64,000 nucleotides of DNA from Betaproteobacteria bacterium HGW-Betaproteobacteria-7. Lineage in GTDB: Bacteria; Pseudomonadota; Gammaproteobacteria; Burkholderiales; Rhodocyclaceae. Below, piece by piece: positions 38,599-48,643 of the stretch (positions within the stretch are counted from its first letter, which is position 1; each line of letters starts with the position of its first letter). The stretch covers positions 62,001 to 126,000 of the forward strand of contig PHCE01000010.1 in NCBI GenBank assembly GCA_002840765.1, given 5' to 3'. The notes beneath the pieces were generated by a model. The model worked only from the letters and a program-made list of their open reading frames with translations, made no database searches and was not told the origin of the DNA. The translations under genes were made by a program, and so were the position numbers.

Positions 38599-39919
38599 CC
38601 AGTTCGGCGACGCCGATCAATTGTTCAGCCACACCGACTGGCAGAGCCTCAACATCCTTGAGCCGGCGCGATAGCTGACGGGTCCGCGTTTCCGCCTTGC
38701 CGATCGAGTTGCTCGCTTCGTCCAGCTTCTTGCGCGTATGGGCGAGCGCCTCGCCGAACTTGCCGAACTCTGTCTTGACCGCCCCGAGCACCGCCCACAC
38801 TTCGGCCGAGCGCTGTTCGATGGCCAGCGTACGGAAGCCCATCTGCAGGCTGTTGAGCAGTGCCGCCAACGTCGTCGGGCCGGCCAGGCTGACGCGGTAG
38901 TCGCGCTGCAGCATCTCGGCCAGTGCCGGTCGGCGCAGCGCTTCCGCATAGAGGCCCTCGATCGGCAGGTAGAGCAGCGCGAAATCGGTGGTGTGCGGCG
39001 GCGCCACATACTTGTCGCGGATGCTCCTGGCTTCATTCTTCAGGCGCAGCTCGATCGCCTTTGCCGCTTCCTCGACCTGCGCCGGATCACCCCGATCCTG
39101 CGCTTCCAGCAAGCGCTGGTAATCCTCGATCGGGAACTTGGCATCGATCGGCAGCCAGACAACGGCGCCGTCGTCCTTGCCCGGCAAGCGGATGGCGAAA
39201 TCGACGCGCTCATTGCTGCCCGGGCGGGGCGCCACATTGGCGGCGAACTGGTCGGCGGTCAGCAACTGTTCGAGCAGTGCCGCCAACTGCACTTCGCCCC
39301 AGGTGCCACGCGTCTTGACGTTGGTCAGCACACGCTTGAGATCACCGACACCGGCGGCCAGCGTCTGCATCTCGCCAAGCCCGCGATGCACCTGTTCGAG
39401 GCGCTCGCTGACCAGCTTGAAGGATTCCCCGAGACGCTGTTCCAGCGTCGCATGCAGCTTCTCATCCACAGTCCGTCGCATTTCTTCCAGTTTGTTGGCG
39501 TTGTCGGCCTGGATCGCCACCAGGCGCCCCTCGACACTCTGCTTGAGGCGCTCGAAACGTTCGTCCAGAGCGAGCGAGAAGCGGTTGAGTTCGCGGGCAA
39601 AGGCTTCCAGGCGCTCGCCCTGCAGCGCCCCGAACTGGCCGAACTGGGTGCTCACCGACTGGCTGAGCAGGGTTGCCGACTGCGCCCGCTCCTCGCGGTC
39701 GCGAAAAGCCGCCTCGGCATCCTCGCGCCGACCGCGCGCCAGTTCCTCGCGCAACTCGTGCTCAAGGCGGGCTAGCCCCTTGTCCAGCGCCGCCTGCAAC
39801 TGATCCATACGCTGGCCGGCAGTATTCTCCCCGGCGCGCCAGAGCATCACCGCCTGCATCAGGATGACCACGCCAACGCCGGCCACCAGGGCCAGACCCA
39901 TCAATTCGCTCATCCCCAC
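38582..39919 (-). CDS. rmuC: DNA recombination protein RmuC
   Basis: A 445-residue protein with one N-terminal membrane helix (about 5-25), a long coiled coil (about 30-180) and the RmuC nuclease-like domain (about 190-400; GTWGEVQLAALLEQLL, VWLPIDAKFPIEDYQRLLEA, LLYLPIEGLYAEAL). RmuC limits DNA inversions and rearrangements. The DAKFP motif corresponds to a PD-(D/E)xK-like active site. It is followed by DUF3293 and preceded, one base away, by the DUF748 gene. Confidence 0.94.
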   Translation of the reverse strand: MGMSELMGLALVAGVGVVILMQAVMLWRAGENTAGQRMDQLQAALDKGLARLEHELREELARGRREDAEAAFRDREERAQSATLLSQSVSTQFGQFGALQGERLEAFARELNRFSLALDERFERLKQSVEGRLVAIQADNANKLEEMRRTVDEKLHATLEQRLGESFKLVSERLEQVHRGLGEMQTLAAGVGDLKRVLTNVKTRGTWGEVQLAALLEQLLTADQFAANVAPRPGSNERVDFAIRLPGKDDGAVVWLPIDAKFPIEDYQRLLEAQDRGDPAQVEEAAKAIELRLKNEARSIRDKYVAPPHTTDFALLYLPIEGLYAEALRRPALAEMLQRDYRVSLAGPTTLAALLNSLQMGFRTLAIEQRSAEVWAVLGAVKTEFGKFGEALAHTRKKLDEASNSIGKAETRTRQLSRRLKDVEALPVGVAEQLIGVAELDGNDE

Positions 39920-39920
39920 C

Positions 39921-42900
39921 CTATCTCAAGGAAAAATCTACGCGCGCGCCCGGCACGACATCGCCGCTCTTGGGCGGCACCAGGAAAAGGCGCTCCGGCG
40001 CGACCTTACCCTGTTCGATCAACCACACCTGGACATTTTCGGCGCGCCGCCGGGCCAGGTTACGCACATCCTCGTCGCTGGCGGCCGTATTGGCCAGCAT
40101 CAACTTTTCCATTTCCTCGACCGGTAGATCTTTCTGCAGACCGATCATGTTGCGCGGCTTGGGAAATTTTGCCGCCTTGTAGACACGCGTCAGATAAGTC
40201 TTGTACTCCTCATCGGACAGTTCGCCACGACCGCCTGCCTCGCCTTTGTCGGGCAACGCCTTGCGCCGCTCCGCCCGCACCTGGCGCTCGATGGCCACCC
40301 GCTTCAGCCCCTCGCGATCGATCTCTGGATCGGCCAGGCCGCTGATCTCCAGCTCCAGTGCCTGACGCTCACCGAGGGCCTTGGCCAGAGTTTCCAGCGT
40401 CTTGCTCTGGTCTTCACCGATACGCGAGCGGCCGGGGGCGAAATCAAGCTTCGACAACTCCTCGCCGCCACCGAACATCGAACCGAGCAAGGCGAACGGC
40501 GAAGTGACCGCCTTGACAAAAAGGTTGACGATGACGCGGACAATCAGCCCGCCGACCGAAAACTCCGGCTCGTCCAGCGAACCGGATATCGGCAAATGGA
40601 TGTCGATTTCCCCACGATTGTTCTTCAACAGCGAGATGGCCAGATTGACCGGCAGCTTGGTGGCGTTGGGGCTGTCGACTGGTTCGCCGAAGGTGAACTG
40701 GTCGATGAAGACCTTGTTATCCGCCGTCAGCTGCCTGTTTTCCAGCTTGTAGGTGACATCCAGTGAGAGCTTGCCCTTCTCGATGGCGTAGCCGGCATAC
40801 TTGCCCGAATACGGAGAGAAACTGGTCAGGTCGACCCCATTTACCGTCGCGTTGATATCGAGATAAGACTGGGCCGCCAGCGGATTCAGCTTGCCCCGTA
40901 TTTGCACCGGCGCCGTCTTGGCATAGGTGCCGCGCAGATCGAGATCAGCGACGGTTCCATCCACTGAGGACAGGCCGGTGACCCGGCCGCCGAGACGGCC
41001 GATGTTGACCGTGTAGTTGGGCTTGACGAAATAATCGGTGAAATTGACCGTGCCGTTCTGCAGTGTGACCTTGGCGATCCTGATGGGCACCGGAGCCGTC
41101 GCCTTGCCCGCTGGCGGCGTGGCGGCGGCCACTACCGGCACCTCGTCAGCCTTCTTGCTGCGCGCGATGTCCTGCAAATTCAGGCGCCCTTCCGCGCTGA
41201 GCACCAGACGGGCGAAGAAATCGCTGAGCGCAATCTCACCGATACCGATGGAGAGAGGTTCGAGACGAAAATCGATAGCCCCGAAATAGAGCGATTTCCA
41301 TCTCAGGAAATCGGCCTTGTTGGCCTTGTCCACGGCCTGCAGGCTACCCAGCGTGGCCGAACCACGATAGGACGCCTTGAGCCCACCCTCGTCAAGCTCG
41401 ATGCGAGCTTCGCCCTTGTTCGAGAAGTGGCCGGCGCGCAGCGTGACATCGACTTGCTCGGCGAAATAGGGTTGCAGCGGCAGCAACGGGATGGCCTGCG
41501 TCTCGATGCGCAGCGCCAGGTCCAGCGGCAGTAGCTGGACACTGCCATCAACGTTCAGCGAACCGCCCTCGTTGATCTTGCCGGCCAACTCGATACGTCC
41601 CTTGCTGCCCTTTTCATTGCCCAGGTTCTCGCCCCGCAGGCGCAGGCCGGTCAGCTCCTGAACGGCCGTCTGGACTGTCGACCGGTCCTCGAAACGGAAG
41701 TCCAGGCCGTCGACCGCAAGTTTGGCCAGATTGCCGACCCACGGGCGCGCATCTTCGGCCTTGGCTTCGGCCGTCCGGATCGTCTTCAGGATCGGCGAAC
41801 TGACCCATTCGATGGCGCCCTCGGCATTGCGCAACAGACGGACGCTGGCGCCACTATTGGCTACCTCGGCGACATCCAGGCGATGCGCTGCCAGATCGAC
41901 CCGTATTCCTCTGACCTGCATGCTGTCGACGCGGAAGCGCTCACCCAGATCGACCTGGTAGGCCGCTTCGGCAATCTCGATCGGCGCCTGAAGACGACTG
42001 TCGACAGGCCCGACCTGCACCTGCAGCTGGCGCACCTCGCCGACCACTGGCAGCCGGTTCGACTCGTCGCGCCAGCGCAGCAGACCGTCGCTGAGCACGA
42101 ATTCGCCGAGCGACCAGCTCAGCGGCAGCGTCTCTGCTGGCGGTTTTGGCGGCGGCGCCGCCGCGCCGGAAGCCAGACCGTCGATGACCGAAAAAATGTT
42201 GAATTCGCCCTGTTTGCTTACCCGCAGGTTGGCATCGAGACCATTCAGCGCCACCCGGCGCACGACGATGCGCCGCCCGACCAGATCAGCCTCTTCCAGA
42301 TCGACGGCCAGTTCCTTCCAGGCCAGCAACGGCTGGCCGTTGCTCTCGGCCAGAGTCAGAGCGGATACTTTGAAGCCGCCAACGATGCCCAGTGAGAACG
42401 TCTCCTCGAGCGTTTCCCGGAACACGATCTTCAGATTGCTGTCGAGCCGGCCGGCCAGCAAGCGTACCGGCAAAGTCGCTGGCAGGTAGGGCTGAAGACT
42501 GGCGAGGTCGAAATGATCGAGCGCCAGATCGAGTTCGCTCTCCCTCTGCCCGGCGAAAGGCTTGCTGCTCCCGCTGAGCGCCACCTGCGAATCGTTGAAG
42601 CGCGCCGAGAAATTCGGCTCGACGAGAATTTCCGCCTGGTAGGGCAGGCTCGAAACAAAGGGCAGCCCGAGATTGATGTCGGTGACTGCGTGCACCACGC
42701 CCTTCGACCGGTCATCGAGCGCCACCCGCGCATTGCTCAGCTGGATGTTGTTCAGCGAGAAACGCGGCGGCCCGTTCGCTGGCTCGGCGCTCGGCGCCAT
42801 CCATTTGTCGAGCAGATCGGAAATGTCGTAGCGCCCCTCGCCCTCGTGCACGACACTCAGGCGCAGGCCGTCGAGATGGATGGCATCGGCCACCAGCGCC

Positions 42901-43238
42901 AGCTTGAACAGCGAGGCCGAGGAGAGATTGACCTGCAGCCGGTCAAAGCCGGCGAGCTCGCGGCCATCGGCAGTGCTGACCGCCAGCCCGGCGATTTCCG
43001 CCGACAAGGCATAGGGATTGATGGCGATTTCGCTGATGCTGACCTGACGGTTCAGCTCCTGCGACAGCTGGTCAACCAGCAGCCATTTGAGCAGCGGCGG
43101 ACCGGCAAAATACCCAAGTATGCCGAAGGCCAGCACGACCCCCGCCAGCCAGCCGGCAAGGCGCCGGCTACGCCGTGACCTGACAAACGCCACAAGGCCG
43201 GATTCACCTGCCGGAGCGCTTGTTCGAGCTTCTACCAT
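39921..43238 (-). CDS. DUF748 AsmA-like envelope protein
   Basis: A 1105-residue protein anchored by one N-terminal helix (about 29-48) with the rest in the periplasm. Repeated beta-rich blocks (for example LAGLAVSTADGRELAGFDRL; LQNGTVNFTDYFVKPNYTVN) and DINATVNGVDLTSFSPYSGK are DUF748 features. The C-terminal 220 residues (FAPGRSRIGEDQSKTLETLA) look OmpA-like, as in other members. Proteins of this type are proposed to carry lipids between the two membranes, like AsmA and YhdP. It is divergent from a small membrane gene. Confidence 0.88.
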   Translation of the reverse strand: MVEARTSAPAGESGLVAFVRSRRSRRLAGWLAGVVLAFGILGYFAGPPLLKWLLVDQLSQELNRQVSISEIAINPYALSAEIAGLAVSTADGRELAGFDRLQVNLSSASLFKLALVADAIHLDGLRLSVVHEGEGRYDISDLLDKWMAPSAEPANGPPRFSLNNIQLSNARVALDDRSKGVVHAVTDINLGLPFVSSLPYQAEILVEPNFSARFNDSQVALSGSSKPFAGQRESELDLALDHFDLASLQPYLPATLPVRLLAGRLDSNLKIVFRETLEETFSLGIVGGFKVSALTLAESNGQPLLAWKELAVDLEEADLVGRRIVVRRVALNGLDANLRVSKQGEFNIFSVIDGLASGAAAPPPKPPAETLPLSWSLGEFVLSDGLLRWRDESNRLPVVGEVRQLQVQVGPVDSRLQAPIEIAEAAYQVDLGERFRVDSMQVRGIRVDLAAHRLDVAEVANSGASVRLLRNAEGAIEWVSSPILKTIRTAEAKAEDARPWVGNLAKLAVDGLDFRFEDRSTVQTAVQELTGLRLRGENLGNEKGSKGRIELAGKINEGGSLNVDGSVQLLPLDLALRIETQAIPLLPLQPYFAEQVDVTLRAGHFSNKGEARIELDEGGLKASYRGSATLGSLQAVDKANKADFLRWKSLYFGAIDFRLEPLSIGIGEIALSDFFARLVLSAEGRLNLQDIARSKKADEVPVVAAATPPAGKATAPVPIRIAKVTLQNGTVNFTDYFVKPNYTVNIGRLGGRVTGLSSVDGTVADLDLRGTYAKTAPVQIRGKLNPLAAQSYLDINATVNGVDLTSFSPYSGKYAGYAIEKGKLSLDVTYKLENRQLTADNKVFIDQFTFGEPVDSPNATKLPVNLAISLLKNNRGEIDIHLPISGSLDEPEFSVGGLIVRVIVNLFVKAVTSPFALLGSMFGGGEELSKLDFAPGRSRIGEDQSKTLETLAKALGERQALELEISGLADPEIDREGLKRVAIERQVRAERRKALPDKGEAGGRGELSDEEYKTYLTRVYKAAKFPKPRNMIGLQKDLPVEEMEKLMLANTAASDEDVRNLARRRAENVQVWLIEQGKVAPERLFLVPPKSGDVVPGARVDFSLR

Positions 43239-43307
43239 GTTAATCTACCGCACTAGTCACAGACCGTCACAATTTAGCACAGCGACCCGCGCCCATCGCG
43301 GCAAGAC

Positions 43308-43706
43308 ATGACCTGGATCATCGAAGAACTTCAACGCGTACTCGCCCAACTCCGGCGCTGGCAAACCTGGGCCGCCATCGGCGTCATCACCCTCTTTGCT
43401 CTACTTGCCTATCTGGTCGGTCGCCTGGCCCTGCGCACCGACTCGGTGCTGACCTTTCTCCGGGTGTCGGCCTATTCATGCCATGAGCTCACCAACGGCA
43501 TCATCATTTTCCTGTTTTGCGGCATGATCTTTTTCATGCTCTCCGCCGTCCTGACCCTCGGCGAACTGCAACGCTATTTCCATCTCCGCCAGCGCGGCGC
43601 CACCCATCAGGCCCGCCAGGCGCTGCTCTGGTGTAGCGGCTACGCCTGCCTCGCCATCGGCATCGCCGTTTCGGCGCTCGTGTTTTTCAATAGTTTCTGC
43701 CGCTAG
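43308..43706 (+). CDS. Hypothetical three-helix membrane protein
   Basis: A 132-residue protein with three membrane segments (about 22-42, 63-86 and 108-128) and a basic loop (RYFHLRQRGATHQARQ). I do not recognise the family. It is divergent from the DUF748 gene and 31 bases before a GGDEF response regulator on the same strand, so it may be a membrane partner of that regulator. Confidence 0.65.
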   Translation: MTWIIEELQRVLAQLRRWQTWAAIGVITLFALLAYLVGRLALRTDSVLTFLRVSAYSCHELTNGIIIFLFCGMIFFMLSAVLTLGELQRYFHLRQRGATHQARQALLWCSGYACLAIGIAVSALVFFNSFCR

Positions 43707-43737
43707 CCCCGATTCCAGCGGCTTTCCTAGAGAGCCC

Positions 43738-44688
43738 ATGAAAATCCTCATCGTCGAAGACAGCCGCTCGAACCTGCAGGTGCTCACCCAGTATGCCCGG
43801 GGTTTCGGTGCCGAGGTTGTCCCTGCGGAAAACGGCGAAGCGGCGGTTGCTGCCTTTGCCGCGACAAGCCCGGACCTGGTCCTGCTTGATGTCGTGCTGC
43901 CGGACATCGACGGCTTCGAAGTCGCCCGACGCATCCGCGGCATGGAGAGCGAAGGGGGCTGGACACCGATCATCTTCCTTTCATCGCTCGGCAAGGACGA
44001 AGACATCGAGCAAGGCATCATGGCCGGCGGTGACGATTACCTGCACAAGCCGGTCAGCGAAGTCGTGCTTGGCGCAAAAGTGCGGGCCATGGAACGCCTG
44101 ATCCAGATGCGCGGCTCGCTGGTCAAGCTGGCCAGCGAGCTCGACGTGGCCAACCAGGAACTGCAGCGCCTGTCGGCCAGTGACGGCCTGACCGGCATCG
44201 CCAACCGGCGCTATTTCGACGAGCACATCGCCCGCGAATGGCGACGTGCCCGCCGCAACGCCAGTAGCGTCGCCCTGATGATGTGCGACGTCGATCATTT
44301 CAAACTATTCAACGACACCTATGGCCACCAGGCCGGTGATGAATGTCTGCGCCGCGTCGCCGGCGCCATCGCCACCAGTCTCGACCGCGGCTCCGATCTG
44401 GCGGCCCGTTACGGCGGCGAGGAATTCGTCGTCGTCCTCTGCGAAACCGCCATCGGCGGCGCCCTCATCGTCGCCGAAAAGATCCGCCATGCCGTCCATG
44501 CACTGAACATCCCCCATTCGGCATCCTCGCTCGGTCGCGTCACCCTGAGCATCGGCCTGGCCGCCGCCGTGCCCGAACTCGACGATCCCAGCGACAACCT
44601 GATCGCCATGGCCGACAAGGCGCTTTACGATGCCAAGCACAACGGCCGCGACCGGGTATGCCGGGCGCCCCGCCCGAGTGTCGGCTGA
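43738..44688 (+). CDS. Receiver-GGDEF diguanylate cyclase (PleD-like)
   Basis: A 316-residue response regulator. The receiver (1-120) has ILIVEDSRS, phospho-acceptor LVLLDVVLPDIDG and HKP. The GGDEF domain (150-310) reads ARYGGEEFVVVL with DVDHFKLFNDTYGH before it, and the inhibitory I-site RGSD lies five residues upstream. It should make c-di-GMP from two GTP when phosphorylated and be product-inhibited. The next gene, six bases on, is another receiver, so the two probably share a kinase not encoded here. Confidence 0.94.
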   Translation: MKILIVEDSRSNLQVLTQYARGFGAEVVPAENGEAAVAAFAATSPDLVLLDVVLPDIDGFEVARRIRGMESEGGWTPIIFLSSLGKDEDIEQGIMAGGDDYLHKPVSEVVLGAKVRAMERLIQMRGSLVKLASELDVANQELQRLSASDGLTGIANRRYFDEHIAREWRRARRNASSVALMMCDVDHFKLFNDTYGHQAGDECLRRVAGAIATSLDRGSDLAARYGGEEFVVVLCETAIGGALIVAEKIRHAVHALNIPHSASSLGRVTLSIGLAAAVPELDDPSDNLIAMADKALYDAKHNGRDRVCRAPRPSVG

Positions 44689-44694
44689 AATGCC

Positions 44695-45087
44695 ATGAGC
44701 AGGAAGCGCCCCTCCGTCCTCATCGTCGACGACAACGACATCATGCGCACCGTCCTCCGCGGCATCCTGCGCAGCCACGAGTACGACGTCGTCGGTGAAG
44801 CGCGCAACGGCAATGGCGCTGTTGAAATGGCCGAGCGCCTGAAGCCGGATATCATCTGCCTCGATGTCCTGATGCCGGAAAAAAACGGGCTGGAAGCGCT
44901 GCTCGAGATCAAGGCAGCACGCCCCGAGGTGCACATCGTGATGGTGACCGGCAACGCCGATCCCGACACGGTTCAGAAATCAATCATGAGCGGCGCCGCC
45001 GGCTTCATTGTCAAACCCTTCAATGCGGCCCGCGTGCTCGACACCCTCGATCGGATCAAGGGCAAGCGCCGGGCAGGAAAAAGCTAG
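44695..45087 (+). CDS. Single-domain response regulator
   Basis: A 130-residue CheY-like receiver: VLIVDDNDIMRTVLR, phospho-site IICLDVLMPEKNG, threonine in VMVTGNAD and lysine in IVKPFNA. It is cotranscribed with the receiver-GGDEF gene and its stop overlaps the convergent gloB stop by four bases. A phosphorelay or motor-control role is possible. Confidence 0.92.
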   Translation: MSRKRPSVLIVDDNDIMRTVLRGILRSHEYDVVGEARNGNGAVEMAERLKPDIICLDVLMPEKNGLEALLEIKAARPEVHIVMVTGNADPDTVQKSIMSGAAGFIVKPFNAARVLDTLDRIKGKRRAGKS

Positions 45088-45839
45088 AAACGATTCCGCC
45101 AGGCGCGGATGGCGGCAAAAACCGCGACCGGAGAGGCATCTACCGCCCCTTCACGCATCGCAGCAGCGATGACACCTGGCTCACGGCAACGCAGGAAAGG
45201 ATTGGTCGCCAGTTCCTCGGCCAGCATAGACGGAACGCTGGACTGCCCAGCCGCCCGCAGCCCCGCCACCCGAGCCACCCGGGCATGGACCGCCTGATTG
45301 TCGGGCTCGACGGCCAGGGCGAAACGCAGATTGGCCTCGGTATATTCGTGTGCGCAATGGACCAGAGTCGCCAGCGGCAGCGCGGCGAGGGTATCGAGCG
45401 AGGCGGCCATCTGCGCTGGCGTACCTTCGAACAGCCGACCGCAGCCAGCGCCGAACAGCGTGTCGCCACAGAACAGGCGGTCGCCGGCGACATAGGCGAG
45501 GTGCCCGGCGGTATGTCCGGGTACGGCCATGACCTGCACTGTACAGCCGAGCACGGTGATGGTTTCGCCGCCAAAAAGGGGGTGACTGCTGCCTGTGATA
45601 GACTCGGCGGCCGGGGCAAAAACCGGCACCGGAGAGCGTCGGATCAGTTCGCCGACACCGCCTTGGTGATCGGCATGGTGATGCGTGATCAGGATGCCTT
45701 CCAGCGCCAGGCCGTCGGCCTCGAGCCGGGCGACGACGGGAGCTGCATCGCCCGGATCGACGACGAAGGCGCGCCGGTCGCGCTGCAGCAGCCAGATGTA
45801 ATTGTCCTTGAACGCGGGAATGAACGAAACTTCAAACAT
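45084..45839 (-). CDS. gloB: Hydroxyacylglutathione hydrolase (glyoxalase II)
   Basis: A 251-residue metallo-beta-lactamase-fold enzyme. The metal motif is THHHADHQGG, with further ligands in VPGHTAGHLAYV and CGDTLFGAGCGR and the family-specific HCAHEYTEANLRFAL. It hydrolyses S-lactoylglutathione to lactate in methylglyoxal detoxification. Its ATG overlaps an ATG of the divergent methyltransferase frame (CATG shared at 45837-45840). Confidence 0.95.
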   Translation of the reverse strand: MFEVSFIPAFKDNYIWLLQRDRRAFVVDPGDAAPVVARLEADGLALEGILITHHHADHQGGVGELIRRSPVPVFAPAAESITGSSHPLFGGETITVLGCTVQVMAVPGHTAGHLAYVAGDRLFCGDTLFGAGCGRLFEGTPAQMAASLDTLAALPLATLVHCAHEYTEANLRFALAVEPDNQAVHARVARVAGLRAAGQSSVPSMLAEELATNPFLRCREPGVIAAAMREGAVDASPVAVFAAIRAWRNRF

Positions 45840-45867
45840 GGCGGAACTATCGAGCGGGCAGCGACGG

Positions 45868-46587
45868 ATGTCAATTCCCGGCCTTGACGCCTGGCTCCGT
45901 TCGCCGCAGGGGCGTTACGTGCTCGATTGGGAGCAGGCGACGCTTGACGAAATCGTCGTCGATATCTTCGGCTTCAACGCGCTGCAAATCGGCCTGCCGC
46001 AATGTTCAATGCTGCGCGCCAACCGTATTCCGCTCCGCCAGACGGTCAGCGAATTCGCCGGCGCCGACGTCATCTGCGAACTGACCGCCCTGCCCTTCGC
46101 CTCGCACAGCACCGACCTCGTCGTCCTGCCGCACATGCTGGAATTCAGCGACGATCCGCACCAGATCCTGCGCGAGATCGAGCGCATCCTGATTCCCGAA
46201 GGCCAGGTCGTCATCATCGGCTTCAACCCCATTTCCCTATGGGGCCTCCAGCGGCGCTTCGACTGTTCCGGCGAGTTTCCCTGGAACGGGACCTACCTGT
46301 CGCTGAACCGGCTGAAGGACTGGCTGAAGCTGCTCGGCTTCGAGGTCGACCGCGGCACTCTCGGCTGTTATGCCCCGCCCCTGAAACAGGAAAAATGGCT
46401 GCAGCGCTGGCGTTTCATCGAGAACGCCGGCAGTCGCTGGTGGGGATTTTCCGGCGGCGTTCATGTCCTGCGGGCGATCAAGCGCGTCCACGGCATGCGC
46501 CTGATCACCCCAAACTGGCGCACCAAGGCGGTTGCCGCCAAGGCGCTGCGTCCGATTGCCCGCAAGGAAGGCCATGGCCAGCACTGA
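45868..46587 (+). CDS. SAM-dependent methyltransferase (YafS-like)
   Basis: A 239-residue class I methyltransferase: a weak motif I, then [39 protein letters not shown] and [11 protein letters not shown]. It lies between gloB and rnhA, the place of yafS in E. coli, and its type 11 fold agrees. The substrate is unknown. The start is uncertain: ATG 45838 would add ten residues and share bases with the gloB start; I prefer ATG 45868 ([10 protein letters not shown]). Its stop overlaps rnhA by 14 bases. Confidence 0.85.
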   Translation: MSIPGLDAWLRSPQGRYVLDWEQATLDEIVVDIFGFNALQIGLPQCSMLRANRIPLRQTVSEFAGADVICELTALPFASHSTDLVVLPHMLEFSDDPHQILREIERILIPEGQVVIIGFNPISLWGLQRRFDCSGEFPWNGTYLSLNRLKDWLKLLGFEVDRGTLGCYAPPLKQEKWLQRWRFIENAGSRWWGFSGGVHVLRAIKRVHGMRLITPNWRTKAVAAKALRPIARKEGHGQH

Positions 46588-47026
46588 AGAAAACATAGAA
46601 ATATTCACCGACGGCGCCTGCAAGGGCAACCCCGGCCCCGGCGGCTGGGGCGCCATCCTGCGCAGCGGCCCGCACGAGAAGGAACTGTGGGGTGGCGAGA
46701 AGGAAACCACCAACAACCGCATGGAACTGACCGCCGCCATCCGCGGCCTGGCCGCCCTGAAACGGCCGGTTGCCGGACGCGTCTATACCGATTCGCAATA
46801 CGTGCTGAAAGGCATCAGCGAGTGGATTCACGGCTGGAAACGCAACGGCTGGAAAACCGCCGACAAGAAGCCGGTGAAGAACGCCGACCTATGGCAGGAA
46901 CTCGATGAGCAAGCCCGCCCGCACAAGCTGGAGTGGATCTGGGTCAAGGGCCATGCCGGCCACCCGGAAAACGAAAGAGCCGATGCCCTGGCCAACCGCG
47001 GCATCGAGGAATTGAAGAAAGACTGA
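46574..47026 (+). CDS. rnhA: Ribonuclease HI
   Basis: A 150-residue RNase HI with the four catalytic acids: [32 protein letters not shown] and [11 protein letters not shown]; the basic handle ([16 protein letters not shown]) is present. It cleaves RNA in RNA-DNA hybrids. AAGGAAGG precedes the ATG. It is followed one base later by dnaQ; in E. coli the two are divergent, here they run the same way. Confidence 0.97.
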   Translation: MASTEENIEIFTDGACKGNPGPGGWGAILRSGPHEKELWGGEKETTNNRMELTAAIRGLAALKRPVAGRVYTDSQYVLKGISEWIHGWKRNGWKTADKKPVKNADLWQELDEQARPHKLEWIWVKGHAGHPENERADALANRGIEELKKD

Positions 47027-47027
47027 T

Positions 47028-47741
47028 ATGCGCCAGATCGTACTCGACACTGAAACTACCGGCCTCAATCCGCGCGACGGCCACCGCATCATCGAAGTCG
47101 CCTGCATCGAGATGGTCAATCGCCGGCTGACCGGCCGTCACTTGCACAAATACATCAATCCCGAGCGCCAGATCGACGAAGGCGCCCAGGCGGTGCACGG
47201 CATCACCCTCGAATTCCTCGCCGACAAGCCGAAATTCGCCGACATCGCCGACGAGTTCCTCGAATTCATCAACGGCGGCGAGCTGGTCATCCACAACGCC
47301 CCGTTCGACCTCGGCTTCCTCAATGCCGAACTGCGCCGCCTCGACCGCGTGCCGGTCGAGACCATCTGCAACGGCGTCACCGACACGCTGAAAATGGCCA
47401 AGGAAATCCATCCGGGCAAGCGCAACAGCCTCGATGCGCTGTGCGAGCGCTACGAGATCGACAATTCCAGCCGCACGCTGCACGGCGCCCTGCTCGACAC
47501 CGAGTTGCTGGCCGAAGTCTTCCTGGCCATGACGCGCGGCCAGAATACGCTGATGATCGAACCCGATGCCGCGCCGCGCCCACAGCTCGGTGCCGATGGC
47601 CAGGTCCGCCAGCGCAAGCCGCTGCTGGTGCGCCGCGCCACGGCCGCTGAGCTGGTCGATCACGAACGCGTGCTGGCCGCCATCGACAAGGAATCCAAGG
47701 GCGCCTGCCTGTGGTTGCCGAAATCCGAAGTGGCCGCCTGA
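47028..47741 (+). CDS. dnaQ: DNA polymerase III epsilon subunit (proofreading)
   Basis: A 237-residue DEDDh exonuclease, intact: LDTETTGLNP, HNAPFDLGFL and LHGALLDTELLAEV. The clamp-binding motif is GQNTLMI and the C-terminus has the CLW motif of proofreading subunits. It removes mismatched bases in the replicative polymerase core. This is the true dnaQ; the two DnaQ-like proteins at 2.5-8.4 kb are different branches. Confidence 0.96.
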   Translation: MRQIVLDTETTGLNPRDGHRIIEVACIEMVNRRLTGRHLHKYINPERQIDEGAQAVHGITLEFLADKPKFADIADEFLEFINGGELVIHNAPFDLGFLNAELRRLDRVPVETICNGVTDTLKMAKEIHPGKRNSLDALCERYEIDNSSRTLHGALLDTELLAEVFLAMTRGQNTLMIEPDAAPRPQLGADGQVRQRKPLLVRRATAAELVDHERVLAAIDKESKGACLWLPKSEVAA

Positions 47742-47749
47742 GTACGCGC

Positions 47750-48643
47750 GTGGTTCCGGTCTCCCTTTTCATCTGGATCGCCATCGAGATTGCCATTTAC
47801 TTGGCGATCGGCCGCCACTGGCTGGGCGCCGACTGGAGCACGGCCATTTTTGGTACCGCCGGCGGCCTGCTCGGCCTGCGCGCCGGCATTAACGGTGTGA
47901 CCTGGCTGTACGCGATGAATCACGCCTCACCGGCAGCGCCGCTCGGCTTCGCCCGCCGCTTCCGCCTGATCGTCGGCGAATACCTGGCCTTCCTGTTCAC
48001 TTTCGTCGCCGTGCTGCCGTTCGAACGCCTGTGGATGCCGGCCGACCGCTTATCGCCCGGTGCCCGCCGACCGCTGCTGCTGGTCCATGGCTATGGCTGC
48101 AGCCGCGGCGTCTGGTGGCTGTTGCGCCGGCGCCTCGAAGTTGCCGGCCACACAGTCGCCACGGTCAGCCTCGTGCCGCCCTACACCAGCATGGGCAAGC
48201 TGGTGCCGCAACTCAATCGGCGCATCGAGGAAGTCTGCGCCGCCACCGGTGCCAAACAGGTTACGCTGATCGGACACAGCATGGGTGGCCTGGTCTGTCG
48301 CTCCTACCTGGCCCGTCACGGCATCGCCCGGGTTGCCCAGCTGTTCACGCTGGCAACACCACATGCCGGCACTGAACTGGCACGCATTGGCTTCGGCCAG
48401 AACGCCCGCGAGATGGAACCGGATTCGTTATGGCTGCGCGACATGGCGCAGGAGGCAGTAAAGATTCCGGCGACCGGCCTGCGCAATGCCTACGACAATT
48501 ACGTGATGCCGCAGGACAACCAACGCCTGCCAGGCGCCCGCGATGTCGAACTACCAGCACTCGGGCACATCGCCATGCTTTATGATGTACGGGTTTTCCG
48601 CTTGCTTCTCGAACACTGCCCGCCCCCAGGACCATCTGCATGA
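47750..48643 (+). CDS. Membrane-anchored lipase-like alpha/beta hydrolase
   Basis: A protein of about 297 residues with N-terminal membrane helices (SLFIWIAIEIAIYLAI and another near residue 90) and an alpha/beta hydrolase domain: LLVHGYGCSRG (oxyanion region), nucleophile GHSMGGLVCRSYLAR and LATPHAGTELA. The histidine of the triad is probably in ALGHIAML. It resembles triacylglycerol lipases and PGAP1-like hydrolases. I chose GTG 47750, after the dnaQ stop; GTG 47711 is possible and would overlap dnaQ. Its stop overlaps the aminopeptidase start. Confidence 0.83.
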   Translation: MVPVSLFIWIAIEIAIYLAIGRHWLGADWSTAIFGTAGGLLGLRAGINGVTWLYAMNHASPAAPLGFARRFRLIVGEYLAFLFTFVAVLPFERLWMPADRLSPGARRPLLLVHGYGCSRGVWWLLRRRLEVAGHTVATVSLVPPYTSMGKLVPQLNRRIEEVCAATGAKQVTLIGHSMGGLVCRSYLARHGIARVAQLFTLATPHAGTELARIGFGQNAREMEPDSLWLRDMAQEAVKIPATGLRNAYDNYVMPQDNQRLPGARDVELPALGHIAMLYDVRVFRLLLEHCPPPGPSA

